Source: Deferribacter desulfuricans SSM1
Lineage (GTDB): Bacteria; Chrysiogenota; Deferribacteres; Deferribacterales; Deferribacteraceae
DNA: 64,000 nt
Assembly (NCBI RefSeq): GCF_000010985.1
Contig: NC_013939.1
Span: 587,501-651,500, forward strand
Direction: 5' to 3'
Shown here: positions 53,528 through 60,431 of the stretch, piece by piece
Layout: every line of letters starts with the position of its first letter
Position numbering within the stretch: position 1 is the first letter of the stretch
The notes under the pieces: generated by a model
Seen by the model: the letters and a program-made list of their open reading frames with translations, nothing else
What the model was told of the DNA's origin: nothing
Databases searched by the model: none
Program-made: the position numbers and the translations under genes

Positions 53528-54786
53528 TTTTTATCGATGAGATTCAATACATTATACAGTTCATTTATTTTTTTTAGATAAAGCCTTTTGTATTTTTTTG
53601 TTGAAATTTTGATTTTTTCATTAAATTCTTTTTCTGTTACAAATTTTCCGTTAATAATATTTTGATTTTTGCTGTTGTAAAAATTAGTAAGTTCTAACCC
53701 TTCTTTTTCTGGCAAAAAAATTCTATCTTTATCTTTTTGAAGTACATATTTTTTTGGATTAAAGTGGCAGTTTGCACATAAAACTGTTTCTTTTCTAATA
53801 GTATGTGGAAAAAATGTTTTCCAGTTTGCTGCTAGTAATTTATTCTCTTTTCCCACAGGGACATTATTAACTATTTTTGTAAAAAAATATATAAATTGAG
53901 GTCTTACTGGAGAATATTTATCTTTTTTATTTTTTGCTAATAGCGGCTCACTATTGGTTATAAAATAGGAGCTTTTGACATATTCATCATTTTTTTCTGT
54001 AAGCCAGCGAAAATACTTTTTATTTTTACTGTTAATAAATTGAATGAAAAAAGTGCCAAATTCCATTGGTGCCCAAGATGAGTGACAGGCATAGCATTCC
54101 ATTTTTTCAATATGTGCATTTATTGAATGTTCTATAATATCAGTATTAATTGTGTGGCATTCATTACATCTTTTTGTTGCAATATCCCCTTTTGATAAGC
54201 TTATCATATCATGGCAGTTATTACATTTTAACCCTTTTTCATAATGGATATCTTTTAGCATTGATAAATAATATTTATCATGAAGCTTTTTGCCTATTTG
54301 ATATCTTTCATGATCATCTTTTATCCCCAGTCCAACATAATCAGTGCCTACAAAATAACCGTTGTGGCATTTTAGGCAAGTTTCAGTTTGAGGCAGGTCA
54401 ATATCGTGTTTTTTTGTATTGTATTCGTGACAATCCAAGCAACTATTTATATGGCAACTTTTAGCGCAATTTTTATTAAAAAAGTTTTTATCATATTTAT
54501 AAAAGATTTTTTCAACTTGATACTTTTCTTTAATTCTCGTGTGCATAACGCTGTTTTTAATATTTTCGTATTCTTTATGACAGTTTAAGCAGTTATTGTT
54601 GTTAAAAGTGAAAATGTTTGAGTAGTGTTTTTCTGTTTTTGGATGGCAGGGGATACATCCAATATCTCTATGTTTACCATTTAAGTGTGTGTTTTTGTGG
54701 CATTTAGAGCAATTGTTATTTGCCAGAGCCAAGTAGCTGTTTATGAATAGTATCATTAAGGATACTATAATCGATTTTTTTACCAT
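53521..54786 (-). CDS. Multihaem c-type cytochrome (9 CxxCH plus one CxxxCH)
   Basis: About 421 aa, with a signal peptide (MVKKSIIVSLMILFINSYLALA) and then haem motifs CSKCH, CIPCH, CLNCH, CLDCH, CLKCH, CNNCH, CNECH, CYACH and CANCH. CAKSCH is a tenth possible site with three residues between the Cys. The last 110 residues have no haem. I prefer ATG 54786, which starts the signal peptide; the longer frame to 54810 adds eight residues deeper inside the upstream gene. It is the second gene of a two-cytochrome operon (71-base overlap). A periplasmic or surface electron carrier is likely. The family is not recognised. Confidence 0.82.
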   Translation of the reverse strand: MVKKSIIVSLMILFINSYLALANNNCSKCHKNTHLNGKHRDIGCIPCHPKTEKHYSNIFTFNNNNCLNCHKEYENIKNSVMHTRIKEKYQVEKIFYKYDKNFFNKNCAKSCHINSCLDCHEYNTKKHDIDLPQTETCLKCHNGYFVGTDYVGLGIKDDHERYQIGKKLHDKYYLSMLKDIHYEKGLKCNNCHDMISLSKGDIATKRCNECHTINTDIIEHSINAHIEKMECYACHSSWAPMEFGTFFIQFINSKNKKYFRWLTEKNDEYVKSSYFITNSEPLLAKNKKDKYSPVRPQFIYFFTKIVNNVPVGKENKLLAANWKTFFPHTIRKETVLCANCHFNPKKYVLQKDKDRIFLPEKEGLELTNFYNSKNQNIINGKFVTEKEFNEKIKISTKKYKRLYLKKINELYNVLNLIDKNQ

Positions 54787-56542
54787 AGATTTTTTTATCC
54801 CCTTTATCATGACATATTATACATAGATTTGCTCTTAAATATCTTTTAATTTCTTCTAATTTTAAAGGCCTTGAAGTTTCTCTAACTATTTTTGATGTGG
54901 TTGTTAATTTTCCATTTGCGATTTCATTGATTGCATTTAGAGGTTTTCCTAATTTACTACATCTAATAGTTGTTTTTATACTTTTATCTATCAAGCTTAC
55001 AAGTCCATCTCCAAAACCTACAAAAAACAGAGTATTATGACACTCCATACATGATATTGCTTTATCTCCAACATTGTGCCCAAAAAATGGGGCAAATTTA
55101 TATACTTTTTTATTGTTAAGTCTAATAAGATCATCATTGGTAGTTTTGTGTCCATTTTTATCGATAACTGTCAAAAATGTTTGACAGCCTGGAGTACTTG
55201 GAGAGATTTTCCCTTTTTGATTGACTGCAAGAGGAAATGGATAAAAGCTCCTGTAATCCTCTTTTTCATAAAATAATCCATCCGTTTCTTTCCCTTTTAT
55301 TACATCAAACATTTTTTTTCTTTTATCATAAAAAGTATGACAGCCATAACATTGGATTATGACTTTTGAATGGCAGGTATAGCATTCTAATTTTTCATGG
55401 CCATAGACAGTATGATTGTCATCATTTGTTATCGTTTTGATTTCCAGTTTTTTACCAGTTCTTTTTGTAAAAAGGTAATATTTACCATTTTCCTCAATTA
55501 CATTTGAGTACATTCTACCTTTTGATGTGAGTACGGCATTTTGTCCATAATGTAGTTTTACTTTATAGTGTTTTGATTCAATTATTGGTGGATCACTTTC
55601 CTTGGTAATTTTAGCTGTTTTGGGACGAGAATTTGGAGAACCGTGGCAGTCTTCACATGAAATTTCTATTTGATTATATAAGTTTTCATATAAATAGCCA
55701 TCACCCATAAGCTCTCTTGATGTATGACAATCTATACACTCCATACCATATTTCTTATGGATATCTTCTGGCATATGTCTGATATTTCTTACACCACTTA
55801 TAAGATCTGGACCAGGCAGTCCATATTTAGTGGGGACAAGAGAGTTATTTCCATCGTAGTAGCCCTCGTAGCTTAAGGCTATTCTACCACTTCTGTGATG
55901 GCATCTCAGACAGGTATCATTTCCTGGTAAGATGTTCATTTTGTGTGTTTTTGCATAACCTTTTTTACCTAAAATAGATTTATCTTTTCCTAAATATTTT
56001 CCTGATCTGTCATGCGAAAAGTGGCAAGCTGCACAACCTGAAGAGTGATGTGCTCTATAACCGAGTAATCTATCTACTCCCACATGACACATTGAGCAAA
56101 ACTTTCTGTAAAGTTCTCCTGCCAACGTTTCTCTTTTTGAAACGTTTGTAGTAATTATTTCATGTCCATTTGAGTCAAATGTTTGTGAATTAGAGGTTGA
56201 ATAAATTTTGGAAAAGTTTTCACCCCAAGCGAGAATTGCATTTTTGATAATTCCTGTATTGGTGTACATTATTGTATTTTTTACTCTTTTGAGATTATAT
56301 TCATGACATTTCCCACAACTTTTATCCCAATTTTTTACATTTGATGGATTTCTACCTCCAATCATATTTTTGTGGGCTAAATTTTTATCATCAGTTTTAT
56401 CATTGCCTCCATGACAGATCACACATGCAAAGTTATGAGATGGTGAAGTTTGCTCAATTCCTTTATGGCACTTGATGCAGGAATAGCTGTAAAATGGTAT
56501 AAAAACTATTATAATTATTATCAAAAGTTTTAATGTTTTCAT
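54716..56542 (-). CDS. Multihaem c-type cytochrome with 12 CxxCH motifs
   Basis: 608 aa with a signal peptide (MKTLKLLIIIIIVFIPFYSYS), so periplasmic or exported. Twelve CxxCH sites are spread from residue 22 to the C-terminus: CIKCH, CVICH, CGKCH, CSMCH, CAACH, CLRCH, CIDCH, CEDCH, CYTCH, CYGCH, CMECH and CIICH. There is no lipobox and no catalytic motif I recognise. It is transcribed away from the rhodanese-porin-Psr operon across a shared upstream region. Its partner cytochrome overlaps its 3' end. Electron transfer to or from the outer membrane or an extracellular acceptor is plausible from context. Confidence 0.85.
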   Translation of the reverse strand: MKTLKLLIIIIIVFIPFYSYSCIKCHKGIEQTSPSHNFACVICHGGNDKTDDKNLAHKNMIGGRNPSNVKNWDKSCGKCHEYNLKRVKNTIMYTNTGIIKNAILAWGENFSKIYSTSNSQTFDSNGHEIITTNVSKRETLAGELYRKFCSMCHVGVDRLLGYRAHHSSGCAACHFSHDRSGKYLGKDKSILGKKGYAKTHKMNILPGNDTCLRCHHRSGRIALSYEGYYDGNNSLVPTKYGLPGPDLISGVRNIRHMPEDIHKKYGMECIDCHTSRELMGDGYLYENLYNQIEISCEDCHGSPNSRPKTAKITKESDPPIIESKHYKVKLHYGQNAVLTSKGRMYSNVIEENGKYYLFTKRTGKKLEIKTITNDDNHTVYGHEKLECYTCHSKVIIQCYGCHTFYDKRKKMFDVIKGKETDGLFYEKEDYRSFYPFPLAVNQKGKISPSTPGCQTFLTVIDKNGHKTTNDDLIRLNNKKVYKFAPFFGHNVGDKAISCMECHNTLFFVGFGDGLVSLIDKSIKTTIRCSKLGKPLNAINEIANGKLTTTSKIVRETSRPLKLEEIKRYLRANLCIICHDKGDKKIYGKKIDYSILNDTIHKQLLGSGK

Positions 56543-56565
56543 AATCTTCTAATTTATCTATTACT

Positions 56566-56675
56566 TGAGATTGCTTCGTCAGCTTACGCTTCCTCGCGAA
56601 GAATGTCTAGCTGTCGTTGCAAGCATTAACGAAGCAATCTGGCAACCTGTAAAGCAACTACTGTGCAACGCCCTC
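56566..56675. repeat. REP/MITE-like repeat, copy 9
   Basis: Arms GAGATTGCTTCGTC and AACGAAGCAATC with the inner GTCGTTGCAAGC, followed by the outer motif TACTGTGCAACGCC (56659-56672). It sits in the divergent region between the cytochrome operon and the rhodanese-porin-Psr operon. Confidence 0.78.
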
Positions 56676-56810
56676 TCACTTTATTAATTTTCAGCAAATT
56701 ATAACAATTAAAATTATATATGCAATAATTTTCAATTATTAGAATATTAAAATATTAGCATATTATAATATATGGATAATTTTACATATGAAAAATTTTT
56801 CATTTTTCTA

Positions 56811-56861
56811 TTGACAACGATATTTGTCATTGATATGCTTTTATTAGAGCAAATGCTCTAA
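56811..56861 (+). promoter_or_regulatory. Promoter and two palindromes upstream of the rhodanese-porin-Psr operon
   Basis: TTGACA (56811-56816), 17-base spacer, TATGCT (56834-56839). Within the promoter TGACAA / TTGTCA (56812-56829) form an inverted repeat. Just after it TTAGAGCAAATGCTCTAA (56844-56861) is a perfect 8-bp-arm palindrome that would overlie the transcription start. A repressor site is the simplest reading. AGGAGG-type signal and ATG follow at 56883-56895. Confidence 0.6.
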
Positions 56862-56892
56862 AGTTTATTAATTTTATTTATCGGAGGTGTAT

Positions 56893-58881
56893 ATGTTAAC
56901 CAAGAAACGATTCATTTCATTGGCGTTGTTTGCAACGCTACTATTTTCGCTGTATTTGATTTTTGGATGTGGTGGAGCCACATCAAGCTATGATGATCCC
57001 AATGAAGAGTATTATGCAGGGGAAGAGAATGTATCAGCACTAATTGAACCTGAAACTCTTTATAAGTGGATTAAGAATGGTTACAAAACTGATGAAGGGA
57101 ACCCTGTTCGTATAATTCATATTGAAAACAATCCTGGTGATGAAAAAATATGGTTTGCTGGTGATGTAGCTAAGGTTGCGAATGTTGTTGGTCCAGGAGG
57201 GATGGCAGCTGCACAAGCTCTTGATGATGCAGGATACTTAGGGCACATTCCTGGAGCTGTTTATTCTGTATCACATGAAGGGTATATAGTATCAAATAGA
57301 AGTGATGGACCAATGGATACGGATCATTTGGTAGGATCTGGGGATTTAATTACTCAATGGTTGCAAAAATATGGTATTACAAAAAATACAGTAATTGTTT
57401 TGACTCAAGGTAATCTTACATATCCTGGATTTTGTCCAGCAAGATTTTATTGGACATTAAGATACTGGGGTATTTCTAAAAAATATTTAAAAATATTAGA
57501 TGGTGGAAATGTTGCTTGGGCTGATTATATAAAAACTAATCATCCTGATGAAATTGCTACTATGGGACTACAAAAAGGTCTTACTTGTCCTAAAATAACA
57601 CCATCAAATATCGATGTAGCTGATTTTCCAAGAAGGAATTTAGATATTAAAGTTACAATAGGTGAATTAATTAAATTAGTTGATGAAGGTAAAACTACTG
57701 ATGGCACGGTTGCCGTACTTGATGGTAGACAGCCTCCTGCACCATTTTATTTTGATAACATCTCTGAATATTCACCGGAGAAACATACTCTGAAAGGTTC
57801 TACGAATTTACCTGAATGGTATGATAAAGGTTTTATGCCAATAGATTTCAATGGTAATGATACAAACGCAGATGGTACGGTAAGTGCATATGCTAGTAAA
57901 ATTAAAGCTTTTGTTAAAAATGGTTTCCCTTATCCTTTTAATATTAGTGCAAAGGCTGCTGCTTTTGATGGTGAAATTAAAGGTAGTAAGCTTATTAAAG
58001 GTAAAAATGCCAGTGGTGTTCCATTCAATATAGCTGCACCAGCTTTTATTAATGTTGTTAAAGTTATAGATAATTCGACAGGAATGCCTGCATTTTTAGC
58101 TTTTGGAAAGTATAAAAAACCAACAGATGAAGCATGGGATGGTACTGATTGGGCTGATAATGTAACTGTAGCAGAAATGTTTGCAAGAGTACTTCCTGAT
58201 AAAAATCAGACTATAATTACTTACTGTAACTCCGGTGCAATGGCAGCAACTTACTGGTTTTACTTAACAGAAGTACTTGGATATAAAAATGTAAAACTTT
58301 ATGATGGATCTTGGATTGAATGGGGTTCATTAGTTGCTTTTGAGCCAAATTATGACAATGTGACTCAGGGTTTAAAAGTTGTAAGCTCTGAAGTTTATAA
58401 GTGGTTCCCAAAAACCACTCTAGCTGCTACATTAAATATGCCAAAACTTTTAGTTTTCGGCTCTGGTGATTTTACAACATTCCATATAGAAAATAGAAAT
58501 GGCGAACTTTGGGCAGTTGCTGATAATATCTCAATGACTTCAGTTCCTTATTTTGAATGTAAAGTTACTGATCCTGATTGTCCAGTACAGCTTGGTGGAA
58601 ATCTTTCAGGTAATACAGCATGGGATACAATTAGTAGGTCTGAAAAGGTAGTATTTAGACCTGATAATTTGGTTAATACTGGAACAATGGGTAGTTCTGA
58701 TAATGTTTCTAATACTAAAGAATATGATAGTGTTATAGATTGGCCAACAGTTACCACATATCCAGGTTATGTTGGTGATGGTAGCGAAACTAAGATAGAA
58801 GATGAAGATTACAGTGGCTTTACCGGTGGCGGTGGCGGTTCTGCACCTGAGGCATTTGTACCTCAAGGTGGCGGATGTTAA
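56893..58881 (+). CDS. Rhodanese-like two-domain lipoprotein with C-terminal Cys tail
   Basis: 662 aa. The lipoprotein signal has lipobox IFGC, so the protein is exported and lipid-anchored. It has two rhodanese-type domains. The first (VIVLTQGNLTYPGFCPARFYWTLRYWGISKKYLKILDGGNVAW) lacks Cys at the active loop. The second (TIITYCNSGAMAATYWFYLTEVLGYKNVKLYDGSWIEWG) keeps the Cys near residue 444. The C-terminus is glycine-rich and ends PQGGGC. GGAGG lies 5 bases before ATG 56893. It is the first gene of an operon with a porin, a small secreted protein and a Psr-type enzyme. A sulfur- or selenium-transfer role outside the cytoplasm is likely. The set recalls Geobacter extHI (ExtH rhodanese lipoprotein, ExtI porin). 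Confidence 0.82.
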   Translation: MLTKKRFISLALFATLLFSLYLIFGCGGATSSYDDPNEEYYAGEENVSALIEPETLYKWIKNGYKTDEGNPVRIIHIENNPGDEKIWFAGDVAKVANVVGPGGMAAAQALDDAGYLGHIPGAVYSVSHEGYIVSNRSDGPMDTDHLVGSGDLITQWLQKYGITKNTVIVLTQGNLTYPGFCPARFYWTLRYWGISKKYLKILDGGNVAWADYIKTNHPDEIATMGLQKGLTCPKITPSNIDVADFPRRNLDIKVTIGELIKLVDEGKTTDGTVAVLDGRQPPAPFYFDNISEYSPEKHTLKGSTNLPEWYDKGFMPIDFNGNDTNADGTVSAYASKIKAFVKNGFPYPFNISAKAAAFDGEIKGSKLIKGKNASGVPFNIAAPAFINVVKVIDNSTGMPAFLAFGKYKKPTDEAWDGTDWADNVTVAEMFARVLPDKNQTIITYCNSGAMAATYWFYLTEVLGYKNVKLYDGSWIEWGSLVAFEPNYDNVTQGLKVVSSEVYKWFPKTTLAATLNMPKLLVFGSGDFTTFHIENRNGELWAVADNISMTSVPYFECKVTDPDCPVQLGGNLSGNTAWDTISRSEKVVFRPDNLVNTGTMGSSDNVSNTKEYDSVIDWPTVTTYPGYVGDGSETKIEDEDYSGFTGGGGGSAPEAFVPQGGGC

Positions 58882-58910
58882 TTTGATTGAATTATAATAA
58901 GGAGGAAGTT

Positions 58911-60092
58911 ATGAGAAGAGTTTTAACGATATTGAGTATATTAGTAATGATGGTAGGGATGGCAAATGCCTTCCCTGCATTTAAGATAGCAAAAGGGAAA
59001 TATTTAAAGATTTTTTATGATGCACAATTTGGATATAATTATAGGGATGAAGGTGCAGGTGCAGATGGTACTGAAGATACCAATGAATTTAACTTCAGAA
59101 GAAACAGAATTGGGTTTATAGGGACATATAACAGGATGGTATCATTCTATTTTCAGACAGAGTATATAGAAGATAAGCAGGTAGGTCCTTTAACAACTGA
59201 TTTATCAGATGAAGAGAAAAACTTTTATGTGTTGGACGCACAGGTTAGATTTAAATTTAGCAACGCATTTCATATAAGATTGGGCAAATTTAAACATAAT
59301 CTCACAAGAGAAAACTTGGAAGGATGTTTTGAACCTTTGACAATGGATAGGTCACTATTTGTTTATGCGCCATTTAAGACAAGTAGGGATAAAGGTGTGG
59401 TTTTTTGGGGTAACTTATTTGATAATATATTCCAGTACAGATTTGATGTAATGGAAGGTAAAACATCAGGAGACCCTTCACCTAAATCAAACTTTAGATA
59501 CACAGGTAGAATACACCTTACATTCCTTGATCCAGAAAAAAGCTATGGTTATAAAGGTACATATTTAGGCAAAAAGAAAGTATTAACTATTGGTGCAAGT
59601 TATCAGTATGAGCCTGATGCAGTTTATGATGATGTAGCAAATGCTACAGGTGAAAAAGATTATCAAGCATATTCAGTAGATGGTTTCTTTGAATATCCAT
59701 TTTCTTTTGGAACTGTTACACTTTCAAGTGCATATTTGAAAGTAGACTTTGATGATGCCTACAAAGGCGCTGACCCAGATGATGAAGTTATAGGGTTGCA
59801 TGGTGAAAGAGATGGATATTATGTGAAAGCCGGTTATATGTTTCCAATGAATATTGGTCCCGGTAAATTGCAGTTATTCTACAGATTTGATAATTTTTCT
59901 TTTGGTAAATATGGTAACTTTTATGATCAAGAGATCAAATGGTATGGAGTTGGATTTAATTACTACATTTATGGCCAGAACTTAAAAATAACTGGTCAGT
60001 ACTCTAAAACAGATTTTGATAAAGAGGACAATACTGATCCTGATTATCAAGATTTCAAAACATTTCAGTTATTTTTACAAGTTAGATTATAA
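58911..60092 (+). CDS. Outer-membrane porin-like beta-barrel protein
   Basis: 393 aa with signal peptide MRRVLTILSILVMMVGMANA, then alternating-residue beta-strands to the C-terminus: FNFRRNRIGFIGTYNRMVSFYFQTEYIED, VRFKFSNAFHIRLGKFKHNLTRENLEGC, GKLQLFYRFDNFSFGKYGNFYDQEIKWYGVGFNYYI. It ends in an aromatic/basic FQLFLQVRL strand typical of barrel insertion. It resembles phosphate-selective porin O/P-type barrels. ATG 58911 has AAGGAGG upstream; the reading frame open from 58887 precedes that site. Possible job: uptake of an oxyanion or chalcogen for the respiratory enzyme, or a conduit with the rhodanese lipoprotein. Confidence 0.8.
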   Translation: MRRVLTILSILVMMVGMANAFPAFKIAKGKYLKIFYDAQFGYNYRDEGAGADGTEDTNEFNFRRNRIGFIGTYNRMVSFYFQTEYIEDKQVGPLTTDLSDEEKNFYVLDAQVRFKFSNAFHIRLGKFKHNLTRENLEGCFEPLTMDRSLFVYAPFKTSRDKGVVFWGNLFDNIFQYRFDVMEGKTSGDPSPKSNFRYTGRIHLTFLDPEKSYGYKGTYLGKKKVLTIGASYQYEPDAVYDDVANATGEKDYQAYSVDGFFEYPFSFGTVTLSSAYLKVDFDDAYKGADPDDEVIGLHGERDGYYVKAGYMFPMNIGPGKLQLFYRFDNFSFGKYGNFYDQEIKWYGVGFNYYIYGQNLKITGQYSKTDFDKEDNTDPDYQDFKTFQLFLQVRL

Positions 60093-60107
60093 TAAAGGGA
60101 GGCAGAT

Positions 60108-60335
60108 ATGAAAAAGAAAGTGTTAGCGTTTATTTTAGCTGTTTCATTGGTTTCAGCTGTAGTATCAGCAGCAGTAGTAGTATGCAAAGGGACAGTAATT
60201 GGTATTAAAGGGAATAAGGTATTGATTAAAGTTGAAGATGATGTAACCAAACTGAAAAAAGGTGATGCAGTTACTATTAAAAAAGGTGGTTCAGAAGATT
60301 CAGAAGAATTGACTCCTCAACTTCAGGGTTGTTAA
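60108..60335 (+). CDS. Small secreted protein with C-terminal Gly-Cys
   Basis: 75 aa: a signal peptide (MKKKVLAFILAVSLVSAVVSA), then about 54 mature residues with a small beta-rich domain (GTVIGIKGNKVLIKVEDDVTKLKKGDAVTIKKG). It ends LTPQLQGC. The only Cys residues are one near the mature N-terminus (VVVCKG) and the terminal Cys. GGGAGG precedes the ATG. It lies 15 bases after the porin gene. I do not recognise the family. The C-terminal Cys, matched by the rhodanese gene's tail, suggests a sulfur-carrying or disulfide-linked role. Confidence 0.75.
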   Translation: MKKKVLAFILAVSLVSAVVSAAVVVCKGTVIGIKGNKVLIKVEDDVTKLKKGDAVTIKKGGSEDSEELTPQLQGC

Positions 60336-60370
60336 TTGATTTTGATTTTTTCCCTCCTGTAGGTTGTAAT

Positions 60371-60395
60371 ATGGGCAGGCTTGAAGCCTGCCTAT
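60371..60395 (+). other. Hairpin between the small secreted protein and PsrA genes
   Basis: ATGGGCAGGC pairs with GCCTGCCTAT (10 bp, one G-T) around loop TTGAA, with no T-run. It lies 36 bases before the psrA-like start. It may stabilise the upstream mRNA end or attenuate transcription into the enzyme genes. Confidence 0.45.
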
Positions 60396-60431
60396 ACTGG
60401 TAAAGATTTTATTTATTCAAAGAGGTGGATT

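Noticed and set aside
54716-54810. Long overlap of the two cytochrome genes as evidence of a frameshift in one fused gene
   Set aside because: The downstream protein has its own signal peptide starting at 54786, so two separate exported proteins are more likely.
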